Shown: positions 15,129-21,585 of the stretch, one piece after another
Layout of the letters: the number at the start of each line of letters is the position of its first letter
Numbering within the stretch: the first letter of the stretch is position 1
Source: JBOGVZ01 sp050692985
Lineage (GTDB): Bacteria; Actinomycetota; UBA4738; CALAEC01
DNA: 29,746 bases
Reading direction: 5' to 3'
Assembly (NCBI GenBank): GCA_050692985.1
Contig: JBOGVZ010000022.1
Location: 1 to 29,746 of the forward strand
The notes under the pieces: model-generated
Told to the model about the DNA's origin: nothing
Seen by the model: the letters and a program-made list of their open reading frames with translations, nothing else
Database searches by the model: none
Position numbers and translations under genes: made by a program

Positions 15129-15736
15129 GCGGGATCGGCGGCGGGCGAGATCCGCGAACCATGGCCCTGGAGGCGGTCCTGTTCGTGGCCGGCGAGCCGC
15201 TCTCCGCGGCCACCCTGGCCGCGCTGGTCGGAGAGGACCGCCAGGCCGTGGACACCCTGCTCGAGGGGCTTGCCGCATCGTACGAGCGAGCCGGCGCCGG
15301 CATCGTGCTGCGGCGAGTGGCCGGGGGCTGGCGGCTGTCGACGCATCCGGACGCCGCCCCGGTGGTAGAGCGGTTCGTGCTGTCCTCACGCCACAGCCGC
15401 CTGACCAAGGCCGCCCTGGAGACCCTGGCCGTGGTGGCGTACAAGCAGCCGGTGACTCGGCACCAGATCTCGGAGATCCGGGGGGTCAACTCCGAAGGAG
15501 TGCTTCGGGCCCTGGTGGACCGGGGGTTGCTGGAGGAGGTCGGCCGGGACGAGGGGCCCGGGCGGCCGCTCCTGTACGGGACCTCCCCGGAGTTCCTGGA
15601 GCGGCTCGGCCTGGCCTCGATCGGCGACCTGCCGCCGCTGGCCCCCCTCCTCGGTGAGGATGGAGGGGATGAGCGGGACGCCGCGCAGGCCGAGGAGGAC
15701 GGGGTCGCGGGCCCGGCCGAGCACGACGGCGGCTGA
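15125..15736 (+). CDS. scpB: Segregation and condensation protein B
   Basis: ScpB dimerises and binds ScpA to complete the SMC-kleisin complex. The 203-residue product has the two winged-helix domains of the family: MALEAVLFVAGEPLSAATLAALV and the second block RLTKAALETLAVVAYKQPVTRHQISEIRGVNSEGVLRALVDRGLLEEVGR, followed by GRPLLYGTSPEFLERLGL. A weakly conserved acidic tail of about 35 residues follows. The ATG overlaps the scpA stop, with GGGAGGG upstream. The 3' end overlaps the predicted start of rluB by up to 83 bases in another frame. Confidence 0.95.
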   Translation: MSGIGGGRDPRTMALEAVLFVAGEPLSAATLAALVGEDRQAVDTLLEGLAASYERAGAGIVLRRVAGGWRLSTHPDAAPVVERFVLSSRHSRLTKAALETLAVVAYKQPVTRHQISEIRGVNSEGVLRALVDRGLLEEVGRDEGPGRPLLYGTSPEFLERLGLASIGDLPPLAPLLGEDGGDERDAAQAEEDGVAGPAEHDGG

Positions 15737-16463
15737 GCCGGAGCGGCTCCAGAAGGTCCTGGCCCGGGCGGGGTTGGGATCGCGCCGGGCCTGCGAGGAC
15801 CTGATCCGCGAGGGCCGGGTCACGGTGGACGGGCAGGTGGCGTCCCTGGGCGACCGCGTGGACCCGCTGCGGTCCCGGGTGGAGGTGGACGGGGTGCGGG
15901 TCCCGCTGGACCCCGAGCTTCGGTACTACGCCCTCAACAAGCCCCGTGGGGTGGTGGCCACCGCCCGCGACCCCCAGGGGCGGGAGAGCGTCTCGGCGTT
16001 CTTCCCGCCCGGACCCCGGGTGTTCACGGTGGGACGGCTGGACCGGGACACCGAAGGGCTGCTGCTGCTGACGAACGACGGCGAGCTGGCGAACCGCATC
16101 ATGCACCCCCGCTACGGCGTGGAGAAGGAGTACCTGGCGGAGGTCGGGGAGTCACCGAGCGACCGGGCCGTGGCTCGCCTGGCTCGGGGGGTCATGCTCG
16201 AGGACGGGATGGCCCGGCCCCGGTCGGTACGGAGGGTGGCCCGCTCCGGAGGGCGGGTGGCCCTGCGGATCGTGATGGCCGAGGGACGGAAGCGAGAGGT
16301 GCGCCGGATGCTCGATGCCGTCGCGCTGCCGGTGAGGCGGCTGGTCCGGGTGCGGGTGGGGCCATTGCGGCTCGGCCGGCTGCGTCCCGGGGAGGTCAGG
16401 CCGCTTGAGCACTCGGAGGTGCGGGCCCTGCTGGCGGCCGCGGGTTCGGAGCGAGGGCGTTGA
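15654..16463 (+). CDS. rluB: 23S rRNA pseudouridine synthase, RluB family
   Basis: The product (up to 269 residues) isomerises a specific uridine of 23S rRNA to pseudouridine. It has an N-terminal S4 RNA-binding domain (RLQKVLARAGLGSRRACEDLIREGRVTVDGQV) and the RsuA/RluB catalytic core with the Asp in GRLDRDTEGLLLLTNDG (about residue 129), then KEYLAEV and GRKREVRRMLDAVALPVRRLVRVRVGPL. The start is uncertain: GTG 15654, ATG 15660 and ATG 15669 are all close, within the end of scpB. The basic N-terminal tail before the S4 domain is poorly conserved in the family. Its stop overlaps the TTG of the next gene. Confidence 0.92.
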   Translation: MRMEGMSGTPRRPRRTGSRARPSTTAAEPERLQKVLARAGLGSRRACEDLIREGRVTVDGQVASLGDRVDPLRSRVEVDGVRVPLDPELRYYALNKPRGVVATARDPQGRESVSAFFPPGPRVFTVGRLDRDTEGLLLLTNDGELANRIMHPRYGVEKEYLAEVGESPSDRAVARLARGVMLEDGMARPRSVRRVARSGGRVALRIVMAEGRKREVRRMLDAVALPVRRLVRVRVGPLRLGRLRPGEVRPLEHSEVRALLAAAGSERGR

Positions 16464-18466
16464 CCGCCGGGGTCCCGGGGGGCGTGGCCAAGCGGGGGAC
16501 GGTCGTGGCCATCGACGGGCCAGCCGGGGCCGGGAAGACCACGCTCTCCCGGCGCCTGGCCCGGGCGCTAGGTCTTCCTCACCTCAACACCGGCACCATG
16601 TATCGGGCCCTGGCCCGAGCCGCCCTGGACCGCGGCGCCGACGTGGCCGACGGGCCCGCCCTGGCCGCCCTGGCCGGCTCCCTGGGGTTCTCGATGGAGG
16701 AGGCGGGTGACCCGCCCGGGGTCCTGCTGGGGAGGCGCTCGCCGGGCCCGGAGCTCACGTCCGCCGAGGTGGAGTCGGTCGTCTCCCAGGTCTCCGCGCA
16801 TCCCGAGGTCCGGGAGGTGCTCCGGGCCGAGCAGCGGCGCCTGGCCGCTCCCGGGGCGGTGGTGGAGGGCCGGGACATCGGCACCGTGGTGTTCCCCGAC
16901 GCGAACGTCAAGGTGTTCGTGGTGGCCGACCCCCTGGAGCGGGCCTCCCGGCGCCAGGCCGAGCGGGGGAGCGAGGACGAGGGGCTGGTGGAGGCCCTGG
17001 CTCGTCGCGATCGCCTGGACGCCCGCACGAACCCGCTGGTCCCGGCCCCGGACGCCCACGAGGTGGACACCAGCGGCCGGGCCGAGGACGACGTCTTCGC
17101 CGAGGTCATGGCGCTCGTCCGGGATGCGCTGGGGGGCCAGGCCCCCGGTGGCCCGAAGGCCGCCCGAGCCGGGGTGCCCGTGGTGGCCATCGTGGGCCGG
17201 CAGAACGTGGGCAAGTCCACGCTGCTGAACCGGCTCCTGGGGGCCCGGGAGGCCATCGCCGCCGAGCAACCCGGGGTCACCAGGGACCGGGTGGAGGTCC
17301 CCGTCGAGTGGCGGGGGCGCCGCTTCAGCGCGATCGACACGGGTGGGTACGTGCACCGGCCCACCGGGATCGACGCGCTGGTGATCGCCCAGGCCGACCG
17401 TGCCGCCGCCGAGGCCGACGTGGTGCTCCTGGTCGTCGACGCCACGGTCGGGGTCCAGGAGGAGGACGCCACGCTGGCCGAGCGCCTGCGTCGAGCCCGG
17501 GCCCCGGTCGTCCTGGTGGCGAACAAGGTGGACTCGGACACCGTGGAGCCGGAGGTGGCCAGCCTCTACCGGCTCGGGTTGGGGGACCCGGTGGCCGTCT
17601 CGGCGCTGCACGGCCGGGGGGCCGGGGAGCTGCTCGACCGGGTCGTGGACCTCCTGCCGGAGGTCGACGAGGTGCCCCAGGCCGATGCCGAGGCGGTGTT
17701 CTCCATCGTGGGGCGACCGAACGTGGGGAAGTCGTCGCTGTTCAACCGCCTGGTGGGGCAGGAGCGTTCGGTGGTGTACGAGGACGCCGGCACCACCCGG
17801 GACGCCGTGGACTCCGTGGTGCAGGCAGGCGGCGGCCTGGTTCGGTTCGTGGACACCGCCGGCTTCCGGCGGCCGTCCCGGGCGGAGGGGCTCGAGTACT
17901 ACGGCTACACCCGGGCCGTGCGGGCCATCGACCGGTCCCACGTGGCCGGGCTGGTGGTGGCGGCACACGAGGGAGTGACCACCGAAGACCGGAGGATCGC
18001 CGCCCGTGTGGCCGAGGCCGGGCGGGGGCTGGTGGTGGTGGCCAACAAGTGGGACCTGGTGGAGCGGGAGGAGCGGGCCGGCCGGTTCGAGGAGATCCGT
18101 GAGGGGGTGGCGGTGTTCCCCGGCGCCCCCGTGCTGCGAACCTCCGCCCTGACCGGAGCCGGCGTGGGGAAAGTCCTGCCGTCGCTGATCGAGGTGCACG
18201 AGCGGTGGACCAGGCGGGTCTCCACCGCGGAAGCGAACCGGGTGCTCCACGAGGCCCAGGGGGAGCACCCGCCGCCCCGCACCGCCGGGCGATTGCTGTA
18301 CGGCACCCAGGTATCCACGGGCCCGCCGCGGTTCGTGATCTTCACCGGCGGCCCCGTACCCCCGACGTACCGGAGGTTCCTGGAGAACCGCCTGCGGGCC
18401 GCGTTCGGTTTCGAGGGTGTCCCCATCCGGCTGTCCATCCGCCCCCGCAAGCGCCGCCGCCGCTAG
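16460..18466 (+). CDS. cmk-der: Bifunctional cytidylate kinase / GTPase Der fusion
   Basis: A 668-residue fusion. Residues ~10-225 are CMP/dCMP kinase: P-loop IDGPAGAGKTTLSRRLA, NTGTMYRALA, VEGRDIGTVVFP and a C-terminal lid. Residues ~238-668 are Der (EngA), a double GTPase for 50S ribosome assembly, with G1 motifs GRQNVGKST (about 246) and GRPNVGKSS (about 418), DTGG/NKVD in domain 1, DTAG/NKWD in domain 2, and the C-terminal KH-like domain ending PIRLSIRPRKRRRR. The fusion is known in Actinomycetota. In the second G domain LVVAAHEG replaces the usual VxDAxEG. TTG 16460 overlaps the rluB stop; GTG 16484 is an alternative. The stop codon overlaps the stop of the convergent integrase. Confidence 0.95.
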   Translation: MTAGVPGGVAKRGTVVAIDGPAGAGKTTLSRRLARALGLPHLNTGTMYRALARAALDRGADVADGPALAALAGSLGFSMEEAGDPPGVLLGRRSPGPELTSAEVESVVSQVSAHPEVREVLRAEQRRLAAPGAVVEGRDIGTVVFPDANVKVFVVADPLERASRRQAERGSEDEGLVEALARRDRLDARTNPLVPAPDAHEVDTSGRAEDDVFAEVMALVRDALGGQAPGGPKAARAGVPVVAIVGRQNVGKSTLLNRLLGAREAIAAEQPGVTRDRVEVPVEWRGRRFSAIDTGGYVHRPTGIDALVIAQADRAAAEADVVLLVVDATVGVQEEDATLAERLRRARAPVVLVANKVDSDTVEPEVASLYRLGLGDPVAVSALHGRGAGELLDRVVDLLPEVDEVPQADAEAVFSIVGRPNVGKSSLFNRLVGQERSVVYEDAGTTRDAVDSVVQAGGGLVRFVDTAGFRRPSRAEGLEYYGYTRAVRAIDRSHVAGLVVAAHEGVTTEDRRIAARVAEAGRGLVVVANKWDLVEREERAGRFEEIREGVAVFPGAPVLRTSALTGAGVGKVLPSLIEVHERWTRRVSTAEANRVLHEAQGEHPPPRTAGRLLYGTQVSTGPPRFVIFTGGPVPPTYRRFLENRLRAAFGFEGVPIRLSIRPRKRRRR

Positions 18467-19551
18467 GGGCTCCTGTGGAACAGGGAGGCCGCCGCCTCTG
18501 CCATCAGGCGCTGGACGTCGTCCACGATGTGGTTCGCGTAGAGGTTCATGGTCACCGAGGGGTCCCGGTGCCCCAGGAAGCGGGCCACCTGGGTCACCGG
18601 TAGGCCTCGGGCCAGGAGCTGGGTGGCCACGAAGTGGCGGAGGGAGTGCAAGGTGTAGGGGAGAGCGAGCCTCCGCATCAGGGTCGCGAACCGGTGACCG
18701 GGCCAGTCCGGATGCCAGGGGTGCTTGCCCGCGCGGGATCGCGCGCCCCTGGACCCTCCGGAAAAGATCCAGCCGGCGTGATGACCGAAGGGCTCGACCT
18801 GCTCGAAGAACTCCCTGCCGACGAGGAGGCTCCGCTCCCGCCCGTTCTTGGGCAGCGTGATCTCTGTTGGGCCGTTCACGCCCTTGCAGATGGACCGGCG
18901 GATGTGGATCCGGTGGGCCGCGAAGTCGACATCCTCCCACCGGAGGGCGCAGGTCTCGCCGCGGCGGGTGCCCACTGTGGCGGTGAAGTTCAGGAACAGC
19001 CCCCACAGCGGGTCCTCCTCCTCGGCAGCGATGACGATCTTCTCCGTCTCGGTGGGGGTCGGGATGAGCTTCTCGGGGGCCCGAGGCTTGCGGGGCCGAG
19101 CCAGGTCGCACGGATTGCGCTCGACCTCGCCGTGGTCGAGAGCATCCTGGAAGGCCTGTCGGAGGATCGCGTGCAGCCGCCGGGCGCTCGTAGGGGTCAG
19201 GGCGTCGTAGAAGGCCCTCAGCTCTCGAGGGTTGCGAGCCACAGAGTTGGCATTCAGGGAGCCGATCCTGGAGACATCCCGCCGAATCCGCCCCTCGTAG
19301 TCCCGTTGGGTGCCTGGCGACAGACGGGCTTTGTGGTAGCGGTACCAGTTCTCCACCATCTCCCGAACGGTGAGCCCTCCTCGGATCCTACGCGCCTGCC
19401 GTTCCTCCTCATCGCGTCGGAGACGCTCCAGGAACGCTCGGGCCTGGCTCTGTGAGCCGAAGCTCCTCCGGAAGCGCTGTCCGTCCGCCATCCAGCGCAC
19501 CCGATAACGGTTGCGATGTCGCTCTATGTGAGTGGTTCGCCGAGGTGCCAT
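18463..19551 (-). CDS. Tyrosine-type integrase of a mobile element (solitary)
   Basis: A 362-residue phage/ICE-type integrase. The N-terminus (about 8-58) resembles the AP2-like arm-binding domain (RHRNRYRVRWMADGQRFRRSF), followed by the core-binding domain (LTVREMVENWYRYHKARLSPGTQRDYEGRI). The catalytic set is complete: Arg196 in TRRGE, Lys235 region, His302 and Arg305 in LHSLRHFVAT, His328 in FLGHRDPSVT, Tyr338. ATG 19551 is chosen because the earlier in-frame residues lack similarity and a TACACT -10 box lies 11 bases before it. No excisionase, phage or conjugation gene is nearby, so this is a remnant or a lone gene. Base composition is slightly less GC-rich than its neighbours. It is distinct from XerD at 9422. 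Confidence 0.92.
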   Translation of the reverse strand: MAPRRTTHIERHRNRYRVRWMADGQRFRRSFGSQSQARAFLERLRRDEEERQARRIRGGLTVREMVENWYRYHKARLSPGTQRDYEGRIRRDVSRIGSLNANSVARNPRELRAFYDALTPTSARRLHAILRQAFQDALDHGEVERNPCDLARPRKPRAPEKLIPTPTETEKIVIAAEEEDPLWGLFLNFTATVGTRRGETCALRWEDVDFAAHRIHIRRSICKGVNGPTEITLPKNGRERSLLVGREFFEQVEPFGHHAGWIFSGGSRGARSRAGKHPWHPDWPGHRFATLMRRLALPYTLHSLRHFVATQLLARGLPVTQVARFLGHRDPSVTMNLYANHIVDDVQRLMAEAAASLFHRSP

Positions 19552-19562
19552 GAACTCGAACA

Positions 19563-19568
19563 AGTGTA
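19563..19568 (-). promoter_or_regulatory. -10 element TACACT of the integrase
   Basis: On the minus strand TACACT is followed after 11 bases by the integrase ATG. No Shine-Dalgarno sequence is seen in between (TGTTCGAGTTC), so the mRNA would be nearly leaderless. Confidence 0.4.
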
Positions 19569-19616
19569 CGAGCCGCCACTGACATGACGCGCTACAGGCC
19601 TTTCTTGGCCTCAGTG

Positions 19617-19648
19617 TGGGGCAAAATGAGCGGCTCGATTTGGCCCCA
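19617..19648. repeat. Inverted repeat in the integrase-tRNA gap
   Basis: TGGGGCAAAAT (19617-19627) and ATTTGGCCCCA (19638-19648) are inverted copies with 10 of 11 positions matching, around GAGCGGCTCG. It lies about 65 bases upstream of the integrase start. It could be an operator, an arm-type integrase binding site or a hairpin; its AT-rich arms stand out in this GC-rich window. Confidence 0.6.
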
Positions 19649-19677
19649 TTTCCCCCCAGAGGAAGCGCTGGAGCAAG

Positions 19678-19683
19678 TAAACT
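19678..19683 (+). promoter_or_regulatory. -10 element TAAACT of the tRNA-Pro gene
   Basis: TAAACT matches TANNNT and would start transcription about 9 bases before the mature tRNA 5' end. Confidence 0.45.
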
Positions 19684-19699
19684 CGCAGGTAGCAGCACT

Positions 19700-19774
19700 C
19701 GGGCCGTGGCGCAGCTTGGTTAGCGCGCTTGACTGGGGGTCAAGAGGTCGGCGGTTCGAATCCGCCCGGCCCGA
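19700..19774 (+). tRNA. tRNA-Pro (anticodon GGG)
   Basis: A complete 75-base cloverleaf. The acceptor stem pairs CGGGCCG (19700-19706) with CGGCCCG (19767-19773), discriminator A19774. The D arm is GCGCAGCTTGGTTAGCGC. The anticodon stem is CTTGA/TCAAG with loop CTGGGGG, giving anticodon GGG at 19735-19737, which reads CCC and CCU proline codons. The T arm pairs GGCGG with CCGCC around TTCGAAT. CCA is not encoded (CGG follows). It stands alone, 148 bases from the integrase start and 24 bases from the convergent pirin-like gene. Confidence 0.96.
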
Positions 19775-19798
19775 CGGGAACGAAGCTCCGGAGACGCT

Positions 19799-20572
19799 CT
19801 ATCGCAGCGGTTGGCCGACGGTGATGCCGTCGCCGACGCCGTGGACGATGCGGAGCAGCCGTCCCGGTGAGGTGGCCTTCACCGTCACCGTACGCCGCCC
19901 TTCCGTCGGCACCAGCACGATCTGACCCTGCTCGAACTTCGCGTCACCGGCGGTGAACGAGCCCTCCAGCGGCGCCAGCAGGGCGGCCTCGCCGTCGGCG
20001 ATGCGGACCTCCAGCTCGGCATCGGGATCCACCCGTGAGTCCGTGTAGGAGCGGATGTCGCCGTGGATCTCCAGGGGGCTCTTCGGACCGATCAGCTCCT
20101 TCGTGTGCACACCCGGCCCCTCTTCGTAACGCGGTGCTTCCGCGTCGCGCAGGGCGGCGAACGACGCCCGAGGGGGAACGGGATCGGCCGCGTACACCAG
20201 GATGAACGCCCGGGTCTGCTCGTCGCCGTTGTTCCACTCCTTGTGGTACATGCCGGTCTGCCCCTCGGTCAGACGGGCAAGGTCGCCCGGGCCCATGTGG
20301 CCGGTGATGTGGTTCAGCGCGTCGTCGTGGTCGAGCTGGCCTCGCAGGATGTAGAACAGCCGCTCGTTGTACCGGTGCGGGTGGTGGCCGATCCCCAGGT
20401 GCGGCTCGACCAGCGCATCGTGGACCATGATCAGCGGCCCGGACGATTGCACCTGCACGAACGGGCCGATGCTCTCGGTGGCCCGGAGCCCGGGCATGCC
20501 GAAGTCCCGCTCTCCGAGGATCCGATAGTTCTCGTCCGAAAGGATCAGCAGATCGTCGTCGGTCCGCATCAT
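19799..20572 (-). CDS. Pirin-like bicupin protein
   Basis: A 257-residue protein of the pirin/YhaK type, a double cupin that binds one metal ion in its N-terminal barrel. Pirin ligands are visible: HxH in GHHPHRYNERLFYILRG (H64, H66), a following DHDDA segment, and HKE in MYHKEWN (H110, E112). The C-terminal barrel (about 170-257) is present. Some pirins show quercetinase activity; others act as transcription cofactors; nothing here decides. ATG 20572 is preceded by GGAGGTGCTGG, a good ribosome binding site; a second ATG follows directly. It is divergent from the NTF2-like gene across 47 bases, so the two may share regulation. Confidence 0.82.
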   Translation of the reverse strand: MMRTDDDLLILSDENYRILGERDFGMPGLRATESIGPFVQVQSSGPLIMVHDALVEPHLGIGHHPHRYNERLFYILRGQLDHDDALNHITGHMGPGDLARLTEGQTGMYHKEWNNGDEQTRAFILVYAADPVPPRASFAALRDAEAPRYEEGPGVHTKELIGPKSPLEIHGDIRSYTDSRVDPDAELEVRIADGEAALLAPLEGSFTAGDAKFEQGQIVLVPTEGRRTVTVKATSPGRLLRIVHGVGDGITVGQPLR

Positions 20573-20603
20573 CCAGCACCTCCCTCGTCCCAGTATCCCC
20601 CGG

Positions 20604-20609
20604 TAGGAT
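20604..20609 (+). promoter_or_regulatory. -10 element TAGGAT before the NTF2-like gene
   Basis: TAGGAT lies 10 bases before ATG 20620 and matches TANNNT. It also overlaps an upstream in-frame ATG (20608), which therefore is unlikely to be the start. Confidence 0.45.
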
Positions 20610-20619
20610 GCCGGGGGAG

Positions 20620-20973
20620 ATGGATGAGCGGTTGCTGGCCCAGTGGATCGAGGGGTACGTCCGGGCGTGGGAGACGAACGACCGGGAGGACATCGCTCGG
20701 CTGTTCGCCGAGGACGCCCGGTACTTCACCGCCCCGTGGCGAGAGCCGTGGACCGGGCGTGACGGGATCGTCGACGGGTGGCTCGATCGGAAGGACGAGC
20801 AGGGGAATTGGTCGTTCCGCTGGGAGCCGCTGCTGATCCACGAGGACGTGGCCATCGTCACCGGCGAGACCACCTACCACCACGAGGGACATACCTACAG
20901 CAACCTGTGGGTGATCCGGTTCGACGGATCCGGCCGGTGCGCCGAGTTCACCGAGTGGTGGATGAAGCGTTGA
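20620..20973 (+). CDS. SnoaL/NTF2-like family protein
   Basis: A 117-residue single-domain protein with the cone-shaped NTF2-like fold: N-terminal helix LAQWIEGYVRAWETNDREDIARLFAEDARYFTAPW, GRDGIVDGWLDRKD, and C-terminal beta strands ending EFTEWWMKR. Members include polyketide cyclases, ketosteroid isomerases and many uncharacterised proteins. The fold cannot reveal the ligand. ATG 20620 is preferred over ATG 20608, which lies inside the -10 box. The stop overlaps the TTG of the next gene (TTGA). Confidence 0.75.
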   Translation: MDERLLAQWIEGYVRAWETNDREDIARLFAEDARYFTAPWREPWTGRDGIVDGWLDRKDEQGNWSFRWEPLLIHEDVAIVTGETTYHHEGHTYSNLWVIRFDGSGRCAEFTEWWMKR

Positions 20974-21551
20974 GCCTCGAGCAGCGATCTTCTCGCCGGG
21001 TCCTGACGATCCCCAACCTCCTGTCATTCATCCGGATCCTGCTGATCCCGCTGTTCGTCATCCTCCTGGTGGACGAGGGGACCCGGCTGGCCGGGTTCCT
21101 GCTGCTGGCGGCGGTCGTCTCCACCGACTGGGTGGACGGGGTGGTGGCCCGCCGCACCGGGCAGGTCACCGAGGTGGGGAAGCTCCTGGATCCGTTCGCG
21201 GACCGCCTGGCGGTGGCGGCCGCGCTCATCACGTTCGTGGCCGTGGGGATCTTCCCCCTGTGGGCCGCGTTGCTGGTCCTGATCCGCGACGCCGTGGTCC
21301 TGGGGGCGGCCATCGTCCTGGCGCTCACGGGAGGGCCACGGATCGAGGTCCGCCAGATCGGCAAGTACGCCACGTTCACGCTGATGTGGGGGATCCCCAT
21401 GGTCGCCTGGGGCAACGCCGGCCTCCCGCTGGACGACCTCATGGTCGTGCTCGGGTGGGTGTGGTTCTCGATCGGTGTCGTCGAGTACTACGCGGCCTTC
21501 ATGGCCTACGCCCGGGACCTGCGCGCGGCGTACGCGGCTCGTCCCCGCTGA
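20970..21551 (+). CDS. CDP-alcohol phosphatidyltransferase family protein
   Basis: A 193-residue integral membrane enzyme that joins a CDP-activated lipid to an alcohol, such as glycerol phosphate, inositol phosphate or phosphatidylglycerol. The full signature D(x2)DG(x2)AR(x8)G(x3)D(x3)D is present in DWVDGVVARR...GKLLDPFADR (about residues 50-75). It has about five membrane segments and the N-terminal LTIPNLLSFIRILLIPLF typical of PgsA and cardiolipin synthase types, so PgsA-like activity is most likely, though not proven. The TTG start overlaps the previous stop codon; no other start precedes the first helix. Confidence 0.9.
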   Translation: MSLEQRSSRRVLTIPNLLSFIRILLIPLFVILLVDEGTRLAGFLLLAAVVSTDWVDGVVARRTGQVTEVGKLLDPFADRLAVAAALITFVAVGIFPLWAALLVLIRDAVVLGAAIVLALTGGPRIEVRQIGKYATFTLMWGIPMVAWGNAGLPLDDLMVVLGWVWFSIGVVEYYAAFMAYARDLRAAYAARPR

Positions 21552-21572
21552 CCCCCCCGAGCCGATCGAACG

Positions 21573-21578
21573 TATCAT
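21573..21578 (+). promoter_or_regulatory. -10 element TATCAT of the guanylyltransferase gene (leaderless)
   Basis: TATCAT ends seven bases before GTG 21586, so transcription should start on the initiation codon itself. TTGGCCCC in between has no ribosome binding site. The same TATCAT arrangement is seen at 28484. Confidence 0.6.
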
Positions 21579-21585
21579 TGGCCCC

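Noticed and set aside
19700..19774. tRNA-Pro as the attachment site of the neighbouring integrase
   Set aside because: The integrase lies on the 5' side of the tRNA, no duplicate of the tRNA 3' end was found nearby, and nothing element-like follows the 3' end.
20608..20619. Earlier ATG (20608) for the NTF2-like gene
   Set aside because: It lies within the TAGGAT -10 element and would not be in the transcript.
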